A DNA stretch of 55,411 nucleotides from Saccharibacillus sp. O23 (GCF_002205895.1 NZ_NJDE01000023.1:1-55411), one strand, 5' to 3'. Counted from the first letter of the stretch, positions 9,007 to 20,412 are shown. A program made the numbers and translations. Notes: generated from the sequence alone by a model not told the origin.

Positions 9007-10760
9007 TAGGTTTTTCCCTCCTCCGCTTGCTCGGCGGCAGAAGCCGCGGCACGCTCCGCGCACCAGACGGCACGGCCTACGGAGCGGGCTTTGTTATGGC
9101 ATTCCCGATACTCCCGATACGGGTCGGAATCGATGACGATTCCCGCTCCCGCCTGCATATGACCGACGCCGCTTTGCACGACGAGGGTACGGATAATAAT
9201 GTTCAATTCCATATTCCCGCCGTAGTCGATCCAGCCCATCGAGCCGGTATAAGGCCCTCGGCGCACCGGTTCCAGCTCTTCGACGATCTGCATGGTGCGT
9301 ACCTTCGGCGCGCCGGTGATCGTTCCGCCGGGAAATACGCCGGCGATCACGTCGTACGCGGATTTGCCGGGCGCGAGATCGGCTTCGACTTGAGAGACCA
9401 AATGCATGACGTGCGCGTAGCGCTCGATGGTCATCAGTTCCGGCACGGTAACGGAACCGTAAGCGGCGACCCGTCCCAAGTCGTTGCGCTGAAGATCGAC
9501 CAGCATGATATGCTCGGCCCGTTCTTTGTCGCTGCCCGTCAGTTCTTCGGCCATGCGCCGGTCTTCTTCGCCGTTCGCGCCCCGTCTGCGCGTTCCGGCG
9601 ATCGGACGCGCGGCCAATCGGCCGTCTTCGAGCCGAACGAGCAGTTCCGGAGAACCGGACACCAACTGAAAATCCGGAAAACGCAGGAAGCCCATATACG
9701 GCGAAGGATTCACGAGGCGCATCCATTCGTAGATCTCTTCCGGCGGCGCGGTCAGTTTCCGCTGCTTGCGCAGCGACAGATTGACCTGAAACACGTCGCC
9801 GCTGCGAATATATTCTTGGATGCTGCGCACGGCATCTTCGAAAGCTTCCTGCCCGAACGCCGTGGCGAAACCGTCCACGTCGCTGCGTCCGGCCATATGT
9901 TCTTCCGCTTCGGCCGCGATCTCGCCCTGCCGCTCCCGGCTCCAAGGCAGCGCGGCGCGCTCGAACTCCCGCCAGCGCGCAAGCATGCGCCGCGCTTCTT
10001 CCGCGGCCTGCGCATAAGCCGCGTCCAGCCCCGCTCCGGCGCGCGAAGCCGCCTGCGCCTCTTGCGAACCGTCAGCCCCCGGCGCGAACTCGCCGGCCGG
10101 TACGGACACCGAGCAGTACACCGTCTGCTCCTGATGATCCAGTATCCACAGGCGCCTTAGCCGCATGAAGGCGTAATCCGGCAGCCCGTCCTTGGCCAGA
10201 TCGTCGTCGGCCAGCGCCGGCAGCCTCTCCAGCGAACGCGCGACATCGTACGCGAGAAAGCCCACCGCGCCGCCGCAGAACTTCGGCGCGCCGGGAACGC
10301 GGGGCGCCCGGTGCGGCTCCATCCAGCCGCGAAGAGCGTCGAGCGGCGAAGCTTCGAACCGCCGCTCGGCGCCGTGCCTGATCGAAGCGGCTTCGCCCGC
10401 TCCCGACGGCGATTCATGCGAATCGCCGTTCGAACCTGCCGCCTGTTCGCGTTCCGCGCGGGCATAAGCCGCGCCCTGCCCCGCTTCGCCGGCTGCTCCC
10501 GCGAAGTCCGTCACCGATCCTTCTCCGCCGGTTCCGCGAATCACCGATTCGGCTTCCAAGCCGAGAAACGTGTAGCGGCCTTCTTTGCCGCTCTCCAACA
10601 CGAAAGCGTACGGCGAAGCTTCCTTCCAAGCTTGAAGCCAAGATTCCGGCCGCCTCTCCAAACGATCGCGCAGAATATAAGGAAAACGGGTATGCTTCTG
10701 CCCGTTCTCCGGTTCCGCCCACTGCGCCCACTGCGCGCGGGATGTTAATATTTCGCTCAA
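9003..10760 (-). CDS. pabB: aminodeoxychorismate synthase component I
   Basis: A 585-residue enzyme that aminates chorismate using ammonia from PabA. The C-terminal chorismate-binding domain has [19 protein letters not shown] (386-394), [31 protein letters not shown] and CHNKARSVG. The motif is PIAGT rather than the PIKGT of E. coli PabB, as I recall also for the Bacillus enzyme, so a lysine adduct is not expected. It is about 110 residues longer than usual, due to Ala/Gly/Glu-rich segments at about 79-135 and 220-250. The start is TTG at 10760 with AAGGAG nine bases upstream. First gene of the folate operon. Confidence 0.9.
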   Translation of the reverse strand: MSEILTSRAQWAQWAEPENGQKHTRFPYILRDRLERRPESWLQAWKEASPYAFVLESGKEGRYTFLGLEAESVIRGTGGEGSVTDFAGAAGEAGQGAAYARAEREQAAGSNGDSHESPSGAGEAASIRHGAERRFEASPLDALRGWMEPHRAPRVPGAPKFCGGAVGFLAYDVARSLERLPALADDDLAKDGLPDYAFMRLRRLWILDHQEQTVYCSVSVPAGEFAPGADGSQEAQAASRAGAGLDAAYAQAAEEARRMLARWREFERAALPWSRERQGEIAAEAEEHMAGRSDVDGFATAFGQEAFEDAVRSIQEYIRSGDVFQVNLSLRKQRKLTAPPEEIYEWMRLVNPSPYMGFLRFPDFQLVSGSPELLVRLEDGRLAARPIAGTRRRGANGEEDRRMAEELTGSDKERAEHIMLVDLQRNDLGRVAAYGSVTVPELMTIERYAHVMHLVSQVEADLAPGKSAYDVIAGVFPGGTITGAPKVRTMQIVEELEPVRRGPYTGSMGWIDYGGNMELNIIIRTLVVQSGVGHMQAGAGIVIDSDPYREYRECHNKARSVGRAVWCAERAAASAAEQAEEGKTY

Positions 10761-10923
10761 GCTGCCGCACTCCTTCCCGCCTGCTCGGGCACGTCGCCCG
10801 GCTCCCGCGAAGCGCGTCCGTTCGAATGACGGACCCCCGCTTCGTCAGGCCGTATACGCTTTGCGCCGCGATTTTGGACAACGTAACCTTTCAAATTTTC
10901 AGTATCGATTTTTGTCCATTATA
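10761..10923 (-). promoter_or_regulatory. leader of the pab-fol operon with a -10 box
   Basis: A minus-strand TATAAT lies at 10918-10923 with no good -35 at 16-18 bp. The leader can fold GGACAA with TTGTCC (between about 10874 and 10917) and GAAGCG with CGCTTC further down. No TRAP- or T-box-like signature was recognised. Confidence 0.4.
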
Positions 10924-11038
10924 CGCTGTAGCTTTTCAATCGGATAGCGCAAAAATAGACGGGAAACAGATAAAACCGCCGAGTCCGTCCAAACCATGCC
11001 ATTCTCCGTCCGTGTTTTCCGCCTCCGGCGTCTGACGC

Positions 11039-11079
11039 GCAAAAAGCCCCCGCCGATGCGATTGCACGGGAGGGGGCTG
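11039..11079 (-). terminator. terminator downstream of cysK
   Basis: On the minus strand AGCCCCC pairs with GGGGGCT, followed by TTTTT. It separates cysK from the pab promoter region. Confidence 0.85.
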
Positions 11080-11111
11080 TTCGAAGTTCGGTTCGATCGC
11101 AAGATCGACGA

Positions 11112-12050
11112 TTAAGATTCGAAGTTGTAAAGCGGCGTGCTGAGGTAACGTTCGCCGTTGCTCGGCACGATCACGACGATGCGTTTGCCCGGACCGAGGT
11201 CTTTGGCGATCTTGAGAGCCGCGAAGACCGCCGCGCCCGAAGAGATGCCGGACAGAATGCCTTCTTCTTTGGCGACCGCGCGAGCCGTCTCGAACGCTTC
11301 GTCGTTCTCGACATGGATGATCTCGTCATAGATGTTCTGGTTTAGGATCTCCGGAACGAAGTTCGCGCCGATGCCTTGGATCTTATGCGGACCCGGTTTG
11401 CCGCCGGCCAGAATCGGGGAAGCCGCCGGTTCGACCGCATAGATTTTCACTTCCGGGAAATTGGACTTGAGCACTTCGCCCGCTCCGGAGATCGTGCCGC
11501 CCGTACCGATACCCGCAACGAAAGCGTCCAGCGAACCGCCGATCGATTGAATCGCTTCGACGATCTCCGGCCCCGTCGTTTCGCGATGGATCTTCACGTT
11601 CGCTTCGTTCTTGAACTGTTCGGCCATGAAGTAGTCCGGATTTTCTTTGAGCAGTTCTTCCGCTTTGCGTACCGCGCCGTTCATGCCTTCCGCTCCCGGC
11701 GTCAGTACCAGTTCCGCTCCGTAGGCGCGCAGCAGGTTGCGGCGTTCCAAGCTCATCGTTTCCGGCATGACGATAACCGACTTGTATCCTTTTGCCGCCG
11801 CGACCATGGCCAAGCCGATGCCCGTGTTGCCGCTTGTCGCTTCGATGATCGTACCGCCCGGCTTCAGACGTCCGTCCGCTTCAGCGGCTTCGACCATGCT
11901 GATCGCGATCCGGTCCTTGACGCTCGCGCCCGGATTCTGGTATTCCAATTTGACGTAAATCTCCGCGCTGCCTTCCGGCACGATTCGGTTCAAACGGACG
12001 AGCGGCGTGCCTCCGATCAGATCGGTGATGCTGTTAACGACTTTGGCCAT
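11112..12050 (-). CDS. cysK: cysteine synthase A (O-acetylserine sulfhydrylase)
   Basis: A 312-residue PLP enzyme that makes cysteine from O-acetylserine and sulfide. The PLP lysine is K45 in [13 protein letters not shown]; the substrate loop is [10 protein letters not shown], and the phosphate-binding glycines are in [15 protein letters not shown]. The ATG at 12050 ([13 protein letters not shown]) is preceded by AAGGAGG at good spacing. The upstream in-frame start at 12152 would add an Arg-rich tail without family support. Length matches the Bacillus enzyme (308). It has its own promoter and terminator. Confidence 0.95.
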   Translation of the reverse strand: MAKVVNSITDLIGGTPLVRLNRIVPEGSAEIYVKLEYQNPGASVKDRIAISMVEAAEADGRLKPGGTIIEATSGNTGIGLAMVAAAKGYKSVIVMPETMSLERRNLLRAYGAELVLTPGAEGMNGAVRKAEELLKENPDYFMAEQFKNEANVKIHRETTGPEIVEAIQSIGGSLDAFVAGIGTGGTISGAGEVLKSNFPEVKIYAVEPAASPILAGGKPGPHKIQGIGANFVPEILNQNIYDEIIHVENDEAFETARAVAKEEGILSGISSGAAVFAALKIAKDLGPGKRIVVIVPSNGERYLSTPLYNFES

Positions 12051-12268
12051 GGTAAATCCTCCTTCGGAAGTGGGTAAACTGCGGCGTATGCGTCCGTAAC
12101 GAGCGAGTGGTTCCGTCCGTCGGGCGCGTCGCCAGAAAAGGAAAAGCGGCACCGGCGCTGCTTACCGTACGAGCCGCAAGATTAGCCGAGCGACGTCTGC
12201 GGTCCGCTGCCGAACAAGCGCCGTTGCTCACTTAATCCGAGTAGAAAAGTAGGTTTTTAACTTCCTTT
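12051..12268 (-). other. long cysK leader
   Basis: About 215 nt of transcribed leader lie between the cysK promoter and its ATG. I looked for T-box (GGGTGG-ACCGCG) and S-box cores and found neither. No small ORF with a ribosome-binding site was seen. Confidence 0.4.
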
Positions 12269-12298
12269 ATCTTAGCAAATCCCTACGCCTGCTGTCAA
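12269..12298 (-). promoter_or_regulatory. cysK promoter
   Basis: Minus-strand TTGACA (12293-12298) and TAAGAT (12269-12274) are 18 bp apart, with a TG dinucleotide before the -10 (TGCTAAGAT, extended -10). Confidence 0.8.
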
Positions 12299-12347
12299 CG
12301 AACGCGGAGCGCGCGCGAACCGCGATATTGAGCAGCGAAACCGGCGC

Positions 12348-12376
12348 GGTCGGGCGAACGTCGATCTTGCCCGACC
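12348..12376. repeat. perfect 8-bp inverted repeat between cysK and a small plus-strand gene
   Basis: GGTCGGGC (12348-12355) and GCCCGACC (12369-12376) flank a 13-nt spacer. It has no T-tract, lies about 100 bp before the small gene's ATG and about 50 bp upstream of the cysK promoter, and could be an operator or RNA hairpin. Confidence 0.45.
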
Positions 12377-12473
12377 CGTTTCGGATTTCGGAGATCGGGT
12401 AATTTGAAAATAAGCTCAACCGTTATCAACCCTAAAGGTAATTTATCCGTACATTATGAAGGAGGACGACATC

Positions 12474-12626
12474 ATGAAACGGAAAAACACACTGCTTGGA
12501 GTCGCTGTAGGTCTGGGAGCCGCTTATCTGCTGCGGAACAAGGATTCGCGCGGCAAGTTGATGAATCAGCTGCAATCGATGGGAAGAAGCAAGGACGACA
12601 AAGCCAGCAACAGCACGGTGATCTGA
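12474..12626 (+). CDS. small YtxH-like membrane-anchored protein (50 aa)
   Basis: A 50-residue protein beginning MKRKNTLLGVAVGLGAAYLL, a basic start followed by one hydrophobic segment (about residues 6-20), then a charged tail rich in Lys, Asp, Ser and Asn ending in STVI. GAAGGAGG lies eight bases before the ATG, strong support for translation. The layout resembles small YtxH-type proteins; function is unknown. It lies alone between the divergent cysK and the convergent hslO and ends before a bidirectional terminator. Confidence 0.72.
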   Translation: MKRKNTLLGVAVGLGAAYLLRNKDSRGKLMNQLQSMGRSKDDKASNSTVI

Positions 12627-12678
12627 CCGTCGCCGGCGCTGCTCCGACAAAAGCCGTTAAATATTCGAACGATAAACG

Positions 12679-12751
12679 AAAAAGCCCTTTCCGACAGGTC
12701 GATCCAGAGGCTTCTGCCTCGTGACGCTGCCTACCGGAAAGCGGCTTTTTT
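12679..12751. terminator. bidirectional terminator between the 50-aa gene and hslO
   Basis: AAAAAGCC-CTTTCCG pairs with CGGAAAG-GGCTTTTT around an inner GAGGC-TTCT-GCCTC hairpin. A-tract and T-tract flank it on either side. Confidence 0.75.
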
Positions 12752-12778
12752 GCTGTGCTTCTTATCTGACTGCGCTTC

Positions 12779-13708
12779 TTATTTGCGAGTCTGTTCCAAA
12801 ATATGTTCCAGATCTTCGCGTTCGAACTGATAAGCCTCGTTGCAGAAATGGCAGACGACTTCGGCCACGCCCTGCTCTTCGATAATCGCTTGAATCTCGT
12901 CGTAGCCCAGACTGATCAGCGTCCGCTCCACGCGCTCGCGCGAGCATTCGCAGCGGAACACGATATCCATCGTTTCTTGAATCTGCACGTCCGGGAGCAC
13001 CCACTTGATCAACTCTTCGGGCGACAGCCCTTGATCGATCAGCGCCGAGACCGGCGGCAGCGTCGAGATCGCGCGTTCGATGGCATCGATCTCGTCGTCG
13101 GACAAGCCCGGCAGAAGCTGCACGATCAGACCGCCGGCGCTGATAACCGAATTGTCCGGCGCGACCAGCACGCCGAGTCCGACCGCGGAAGGCGTTTGTT
13201 CGGATGCCGCGAAGTAGTAGGTGAAGTCGTCGCCCAGCTCGCCCGAGACGATCGGAACGCTGCCGCGATACGGTTCTTTCAAGCCCAGGTCTTTGATGAC
13301 GTACAAGAAACCTTCGGTGCCCACGGCTCCGGCCACGTCCAGTTTGCCCATCGCGTTGCTCGGCAGATGGACATGCGGATGATCCACGTAACCGCGTACT
13401 TCGCCTTTCGCGTTGGCATCGGCTACGATCTGGCCGAGCGGTCCATTGCCTTTGACTTGAATCGTGAGCTTCTCTTCGCCTTTGAGCATCGCGCCCATCA
13501 TGGCCGCCGTCGTCAACGTACGTCCCAATGCGGCCGTCGCCGTCGGATACGTGTCATGTCTTTGACGCAGTTCTTCGACCAACTTCGTGCTGCGCACCGC
13601 GAACGCGCGGACTTTGCCTTCGAGCGCCGTGCCTCTGACCAGATAATCGCGTTCTTCCGTATGTTCGGCATGAACGTGTTCGTTGTGATGATGCTCTTGA
13701 TTTTCCAT
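12779..13708 (-). CDS. hslO: redox-regulated holdase chaperone Hsp33
   Basis: A 309-residue cytoplasmic chaperone activated by oxidation. The N-terminal domain runs from RDYLVRGTALEGKVRAFAVR. The C-terminal zinc switch has C253 and C255 (FRCECSRERV) and C286 and C289 (VCHFCNEAYQF), the expected CXC plus CXXC set. The first 20 residues form an extra His/Glu-rich tail (ENQEHHHNEHVHAEHTEE) not present in the B. subtilis protein, which starts MDYLV. GGAGGA precedes the ATG at 13708, so the tail is probably translated. Its place next to coaX is conserved, but the yacD foldase gene usually between hslO and cysK is missing. Confidence 0.94.
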   Translation of the reverse strand: MENQEHHHNEHVHAEHTEERDYLVRGTALEGKVRAFAVRSTKLVEELRQRHDTYPTATAALGRTLTTAAMMGAMLKGEEKLTIQVKGNGPLGQIVADANAKGEVRGYVDHPHVHLPSNAMGKLDVAGAVGTEGFLYVIKDLGLKEPYRGSVPIVSGELGDDFTYYFAASEQTPSAVGLGVLVAPDNSVISAGGLIVQLLPGLSDDEIDAIERAISTLPPVSALIDQGLSPEELIKWVLPDVQIQETMDIVFRCECSRERVERTLISLGYDEIQAIIEEQGVAEVVCHFCNEAYQFEREDLEHILEQTRK

Positions 13709-13831
13709 GAGTCGATTCCTCCGCTTCCGGCCGATATTCGCGCGCTTCTCGGCGCGCTTTCGGTCCGTATCTATTTGGATGTTCGGGCTTCCGTTTATCG
13801 TTTGCTTCTTATTCGCTTGCCGCTCTTGCGC

Positions 13832-14608
13832 TTAAGCACGACCGAAACGATTTCGCTCGTAAATCAAACGCAGTCCTTCGAGCGTCAGCAGCGGATTGAC
13901 CTCTTGCACCGATTCCGTCTCCGCGCAGATCAGCGGCGCGAGGCCTCCGGTCGCCACGACTTTCAAATCGGTATCCATTTCCAGACGGATTCGCTTGACG
14001 ATGCCGTCTACCTGTCCCGCGTACCCGTAGATGATCCCGGCCTGCATGGCATGAACGGTATTGCGCCCGATCACTTTCTTCGGTTTCTCGAGTTCGATGC
14101 GCGGCAGCTTCGAAGCCCGTTGGTACAGCGCTTCGGTCGAGATTCCGATACCGGGAACGATCGCTCCGCCCAGATAATTCCCTTGCGCGTCGATGCAATC
14201 GAACGTCGTCGCCGTGCCGAAATCGACGACGACCAGCGGACCTCCGTACAGCTCGACGGCCGCGACGGCATTGACGATCCGATCGGCTCCGATCTCTCTC
14301 GGATTTTCGTAACGCAGATTCAGCCCCGTCTTGATGCCGGGTCCGACGACCAGAGGCGTCTTCTTCAAGTACGTGCGGCACATCTGCTCGATAACGCTGA
14401 CGATCGGAGGCACGACGGAAGAGATCATGACGCCTTCGATCTTCTCGGCATCCACATGGGACATACGAAACAGATTATAGATCATTACCCCGTATTCGTC
14501 GCTTGTCGCCTGCCGATTGGTGCTGATTCGAAAATGATGCAGAAGCGTTTCCCCTTCGTACATGCCCAGCACAATATTGGTATTCCCGATATCCACCACA
14601 AGAATCAC
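13832..14608 (-). CDS. coaX: type III pantothenate kinase
   Basis: A 258-residue enzyme for the first step of coenzyme A synthesis. VVDIGNTNIVLGMYEGE forms the N-terminal nucleotide-binding motif; GADRIVNAVAA and VVDFGTATTFDCID carry substrate and metal residues of this acetate-kinase-like fold. The frame is open to 14785, but GTG at 14608 is preferred: AAGGAGG lies 11 bases upstream and the length then equals the B. subtilis protein. A TATGG-type extended -10 lies upstream at 14679-14684. Confidence 0.93.
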   Translation of the reverse strand: MILVVDIGNTNIVLGMYEGETLLHHFRISTNRQATSDEYGVMIYNLFRMSHVDAEKIEGVMISSVVPPIVSVIEQMCRTYLKKTPLVVGPGIKTGLNLRYENPREIGADRIVNAVAAVELYGGPLVVVDFGTATTFDCIDAQGNYLGGAIVPGIGISTEALYQRASKLPRIELEKPKKVIGRNTVHAMQAGIIYGYAGQVDGIVKRIRLEMDTDLKVVATGGLAPLICAETESVQEVNPLLTLEGLRLIYERNRFGRA

Positions 14609-14678
14609 GCCGTTGTTATCCTCCTTTGCAGCCGCTTCGAGAATCTCCGACTGCCCGGCCCTTTCGACCGCCTTCTGC

Positions 14679-14684
14679 ATTGTA
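14679..14684 (-). promoter_or_regulatory. extended -10 element upstream of coaX
   Basis: On the minus strand TGGTACAAT forms an extended -10 box about 70 bp before the GTG of coaX. The -35 region is weak (TGTCCG). Confidence 0.5.
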
Positions 14685-14730
14685 CCACTATCCGCAAAAA
14701 CGGACACTACTTCGCGGATCTTCTTGCTTA

Positions 14731-14769
14731 TAACAAAAGACCGGAAAACGAAAAATCGTTTTCCGGTCT
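14731..14769 (-). terminator. hairpin terminator after ftsH
   Basis: A perfect 13-bp stem (AGACCGGAAAACG with CGTTTTCCGGTCT, 6-nt loop) is followed on the minus strand by TTTGTTAT. It lies between ftsH and the coaX promoter. A second short stem (TGACCGC/GCGGTCA, 14796-14816) lies between it and ftsH. Confidence 0.6.
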
Positions 14770-14873
14770 CGACCGTGTCGAACAAACCAGCACGCTGACC
14801 GCTTAAAATGCGGTCAACTCATTAGCTTGAGAAGAGGTGGTCCGACGATCTCGGGGCGCGAGCTTCAATCCGT

Positions 14874-16907
<2,034 letters not shown>

Positions 16908-16936
16908 CCCCAACCTCCTCTCAAGACACTGAAGTT

Positions 16937-16966
16937 ATTTTAACATAGTCGGTTCGCACATCACAA
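16937..16966 (-). promoter_or_regulatory. ftsH promoter
   Basis: Minus-strand TTGTGA (16961-16966) and TAAAAT (16937-16942) are 18 bp apart, about 30 bp upstream of the ftsH ATG. The rest of the 234-bp gap to hpt holds GC-rich inverted repeats but no gene. Confidence 0.65.
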
Positions 16967-17141
16967 ATTCGGAACCCCGCAGCATCAGGCATGTTCGAGG
17001 TCGAGTTCGCGATCGGACAGCAATCTTTTCCCGAAGGAAACAATCGCGGGATCGTCCGGCCGAAAATCCGGCTTCGGTCCCGCCCGAACGGTCCGGCTTT
17101 TCCGCCCGGGCAGAAAGCCCGTTCGGAGTCCGGCCGCCGAA

Positions 17142-17681
17142 TCAGTTCGTGTACACTTCCGGCTTAAGCACGCCGATATACGGCAGGTTGCGGTAATGCT
17201 CGGCATAGTCCAATCCGTAACCGACGACGAAAGCGTCCGGCAGCACGAATCCGGTATAATCGGCTTCCATGTCGACCGAACGGCCCGAAGGTTTGTCGAA
17301 CAGCGTGACAACCTTCACGCTCTTGGCATTGCGGTTCTTCAGCAGCTCGATCAGATGACTGAGCGTCAAGCCGCTGTCGATGATGTCTTCCACGATCAAT
17401 ACGTCCCGACCTTCCACCGTGTTGTCCAAGTCTTTGATGATCTTGACGACGCCCGAAGATTTCGTGGCCGCCCCGTAGCTCGATACCGCCATGAAATCCA
17501 GTTCGATCGGCACCGTGATGCGTTTGACCAAGTCCGCCATGAAGATGAACGCGCCTTTGAGCACGCAGATGACGAGCGGATCGCGGCCTTCGTATTCGGC
17601 GCTCAGCACCTCGCCCAATTCCTTAATCTTGTTTTGCAGTTCTTCCTCGCTGATCAGCACTTCTTGAATGTCGTTTTGCAA
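17142..17681 (-). CDS. hpt: hypoxanthine-guanine phosphoribosyltransferase
   Basis: A 179-residue salvage enzyme that makes IMP and GMP from bases and PRPP. Landmarks are [14 protein letters not shown] near residue 40, the flexible loop, the PRPP loop [14 protein letters not shown] (about 94-107) and the base-specificity region FVVGYGLDY. The start is TTG at 17681 with GGAGGGG eight bases upstream. tilS-hpt-ftsH order is conserved in Bacillota. In B. subtilis, HprT is a partner of TilS and a target of (p)ppGpp. Confidence 0.95.
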   Translation of the reverse strand: MQNDIQEVLISEEELQNKIKELGEVLSAEYEGRDPLVICVLKGAFIFMADLVKRITVPIELDFMAVSSYGAATKSSGVVKIIKDLDNTVEGRDVLIVEDIIDSGLTLSHLIELLKNRNAKSVKVVTLFDKPSGRSVDMEADYTGFVLPDAFVVGYGLDYAEHYRNLPYIGVLKPEVYTN

Positions 17682-17737
17682 CGTGCTTGCCCCTCCTACA
17701 ATTCTGAATGTTCTTCTATCTTAATAACCCAAAACCG

Positions 17738-19171
17738 TCAACAAAGAGCCCGATCTATCCGAATATATAGAATCTTATCGCTCCGGGCGTCCACCCATGC
17801 ATGATCGGAGCGACGCAGGCCCGCGATCCAGAGAACTTGTCCCCGCGCGTCGCATACGACCGGAATGAGGCCGCGCTCGGACGGAGCGATTTTTTCGTCG
17901 ATCAGCAGATCTTTGACTTTCTTCGTGCCGGCTCCGCGCGGAAGCTCGATCCGGTCTCCCGGAAGGCGCGAACGAACGGTTAACGGGTAGTCGAGACGAT
18001 CCGCGTCGAAGGCGGCTTCCTCCCGGTCCAGAGCCTTAAGCGCGCTCGAATCCGGAATTCCCTGCTCTTCCCTGAAAATCATCCCGAGACTTTCTCCGAA
18101 CCGCAAAGTTCGGATGCCCGGCTGCCTGTCGAACGTTTCGGCTCGTAAGAACGCCGGTTCAGGTCTGCCAAGACGGAAAAACGCACGAGTATATTCGCGC
18201 GTACAGGTCCGGCCGTATCCGAGGTCCAGCGTCCAAGTCGAATCTTCCGGAGAGAGCAGCTTTCGGCGGATTTGTTCCACCTTAGCAAAATCGGTTTCCG
18301 CTCCCGGTTCCGACAGGTAATTTAATATTAATTTAACGAGCCTGCGTTGTAAAGCGAACGGGAGCGCCGCAAAGGCCGCCGTATCAAGCTCGGTACCTCG
18401 TTCATCGGACGAACAGCATTTCCCGAAAGCCAGATCGGTCTGTTCCCGAAGATAATCGTCCTCCGAAGCGAGCGTATCGGCCAAACGGTTCAAGGCCTCG
18501 ACCAAACGTCCGTTATAGGTTTGCAGTTCGGGCAGCGTCTCCAGCCGAAGCCGGTTGCGCGCGTAATCCGTGTGGGCATTGCTGCTGTCGACGACATACC
18601 GAATGCCTTCCCGGTCGCAAAAAGAAACCAGCTTCTCTTTCGAAAAACGCAGCAGCGGTCTCACCAACCGCGCGCCTTCCTGTTCGCGTACCCGGCGCAT
18701 GCCGGACAACCCGCCCGAGCCGCTTCCGCGAAGCAGATGCAGCAGAACCGTCTCCGCCTGATCGTCGGCATGATGCGCCAGAGCGATCGAAGCAGCGCCG
18801 CGACGCCGGGCGACTTCGATCAAAAAACGATAGCGCAGCTCGCGCGCGGCCGCCTGCGTGCCGAGCCCGTGCCGCTTCTTGTAGCCGATCACGTCGGGTT
18901 CGCCCAATTCGAACGGAATTCCGAGCCGCTCCGCGGCGGCACGCACGTATTCGGCTTCTCCCGCCGACTCTTCGGGCCGCAGGCCGTGGTTGACATGCGC
19001 GCAGATCAGACGCAGCTCCTGCTTGAGCGACAGCTTATGCAGCAGATGGAGCAGCGCCATCGAGTCGGGTCCTCCGGACACGGCCGCTACGATCGTCTCG
19101 CCTTCCGCCCACATCGCGTATTGGTCGGCTTCTTCTTGCATTCCGTTCATCAATCCATCGACATCGTTCAT
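17738..19171 (-). CDS. tilS: tRNA(Ile)-lysidine synthetase
   Basis: A 477-residue ATP-dependent enzyme that converts C34 of tRNA-Ile(CAU) to lysidine, changing its identity from Met to Ile. The N-type PP-loop SGGPDS is at residues 32-37. LRYRFLIEVARRRGA and ALAHHADDQAETVLLHLLRGSG follow, with a C-terminal domain including PGDRIELPRGAGTKKVKDLLID. GGAGG lies seven bases before the ATG. It follows the yabT-type kinase directly; yabS, present there in B. subtilis, is missing. Confidence 0.94.
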   Translation of the reverse strand: MNDVDGLMNGMQEEADQYAMWAEGETIVAAVSGGPDSMALLHLLHKLSLKQELRLICAHVNHGLRPEESAGEAEYVRAAAERLGIPFELGEPDVIGYKKRHGLGTQAAARELRYRFLIEVARRRGAASIALAHHADDQAETVLLHLLRGSGSGGLSGMRRVREQEGARLVRPLLRFSKEKLVSFCDREGIRYVVDSSNAHTDYARNRLRLETLPELQTYNGRLVEALNRLADTLASEDDYLREQTDLAFGKCCSSDERGTELDTAAFAALPFALQRRLVKLILNYLSEPGAETDFAKVEQIRRKLLSPEDSTWTLDLGYGRTCTREYTRAFFRLGRPEPAFLRAETFDRQPGIRTLRFGESLGMIFREEQGIPDSSALKALDREEAAFDADRLDYPLTVRSRLPGDRIELPRGAGTKKVKDLLIDEKIAPSERGLIPVVCDARGQVLWIAGLRRSDHAWVDARSDKILYIRIDRALC

Positions 19172-19219
19172 TGACTAGCCTCCATTATGACTGCCGCCCG
19201 TCTCCGGGCGTACTTTCGC

Positions 19220-20158
19220 TTACAGCGACAGCGCGGCATAGACGACGGCGCCGAGCAGCAGCAGCGAAGCGCAGAACGCGGCGGTCAGCATCCTCGAGGC
19301 TTTTCTCGCTCTTCTGCTGCCGTGTCCGGCTGCCGGATATGCCCGGCCGAGCGCTTTCCACTGCGCGTAAGCTTCGCGCGAGCTGCCGAAGCCGCCGCGC
19401 AGCGCGCGCCGAAGCCACGGCTCGAACGGCTGCAAAGCGGGAATCCGCCCGGCGAGCTGCACGAGATCTTCCGCTCCGCGCGTCTGCGGCAGCAGAGCGG
19501 CGTCCAGCCGCCTAAGCCCCTGCTCGTCGAAGACATGCAGACAAAGCACGGCGAAAGCGAACAAATCATAACCGGGATCGGCCGTACGCGTCCCCGCATT
19601 CCAGTATTTCCGGTCGTACCAGCCGCTGTACTGCTTGACGCCGCTGCCGATTCGGCTCGCTCCGCCGTAATCGACCAGTTCTACCGAACCGCTCTCTTCC
19701 ACCAACACATGGCACGGCTTAAGGTCTCCGAAGATGAATCCTGCCCGGTGCAAGCCGGACAGACGTTCCAACAGTCCGAGTCCCGCGGCGGCGATCTGGC
19801 GATACCCGTATTTGCGGATATAAGCGTCGATCGGTACGCCCCGTACAAACTTCATCACGTAAAAAGGAACCGCTCGCCCGTCCGCTTTGAATCGGTCGGC
19901 ATCCAGCAGGAACGAACGCTGAATGCCGCTTTCCAACTCCCGCTTTCTTAATTCCGCCAGCACTTCGACTTCCTCTTTCAATTCCGGCTTCTCCGGGCCC
20001 GCTTTCAGCGCCGCCTGCTGACCGCTCGCCGTTCGAACCAAATAGACGTTGCCGTTGGCGCCGCGGCCGATCAGCGATTGAATCGTATATTGTCCGCCCT
20101 GGGACGCCCCGGTCACGACCGTTCCCGGCGTAAATCCCGGCAGATCTGGTGCAGCCAC
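19220..20158 (-). CDS. YabT-like Ser/Thr protein kinase, membrane-anchored
   Basis: A 312-residue Hanks-type kinase. Glycine loop GRGANGNV (31-38), lysine K52 (AALK), catalytic loop FGDLKPCHVLV with D145, and DYGG (163-166) in place of DFG are present. A single C-terminal membrane anchor lies at about 290-312 (FCASLLLLGAVVYAAL). In B. subtilis, YabT is anchored in the same way and phosphorylates RecA, AbrB and others during sporulation and growth. The GTG at 20158 has GGGAGG eight bases upstream; the open frame further upstream has no family match. Kept beside tilS although spoIIE and yabS, its usual neighbours, are gone. Confidence 0.85.
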   Translation of the reverse strand: MAAPDLPGFTPGTVVTGASQGGQYTIQSLIGRGANGNVYLVRTASGQQAALKAGPEKPELKEEVEVLAELRKRELESGIQRSFLLDADRFKADGRAVPFYVMKFVRGVPIDAYIRKYGYRQIAAAGLGLLERLSGLHRAGFIFGDLKPCHVLVEESGSVELVDYGGASRIGSGVKQYSGWYDRKYWNAGTRTADPGYDLFAFAVLCLHVFDEQGLRRLDAALLPQTRGAEDLVQLAGRIPALQPFEPWLRRALRGGFGSSREAYAQWKALGRAYPAAGHGSRRARKASRMLTAAFCASLLLLGAVVYAALSL

Positions 20159-20379
20159 TCGGCATCCCTCCCTTCGGGTGCGATTCCGGCGGATCGATTT
20201 GCCCGCATCCCCGCTTGCCGCTGCTTTCGCGGGGATAAACGTTGTCATTTCCGCTATTCGCATCCAGTGTACCATAACGTTTCCAGCCCGACATCCCGCC
20301 GAAACGAAGTCGGCGAAGATCTCCTTTCTTTTTATCGGAAAAGCACGGAAATTCGCTGAATCCGCCGAAAAAACACGGC

Positions 20380-20412
20380 AAAAAACCGCGAACGGCAAGG
20401 CCGTTCGCGGTA
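20380..20412 (-). terminator. terminator downstream of yabR
   Basis: A 12-bp stem (ACCGCGAACGGC with GCCGTTCGCGGT, AAG loop) is followed on the minus strand by TTTTTT. Apart from this stem, the 317-bp gap 20159-20475 holds no gene; in B. subtilis this place has tRNA genes, spoIIE and yabS. Confidence 0.85.

Noticed and set aside
9003..10760. pabB as an anthranilate synthase (trpE) because of its PIAGT motif
   Set aside because: Its coupling with pabA, pabC and folate genes, and the same motif as I recall it in Bacillus PabB, favour aminodeoxychorismate synthase.
12051..12292. T-box or S-box riboswitch in the cysK leader
   Set aside because: A partial GGAACCAC string is present, but the GGGTGG-ACCGCG core and specifier-loop features of a T-box are missing, as is the S-box core.
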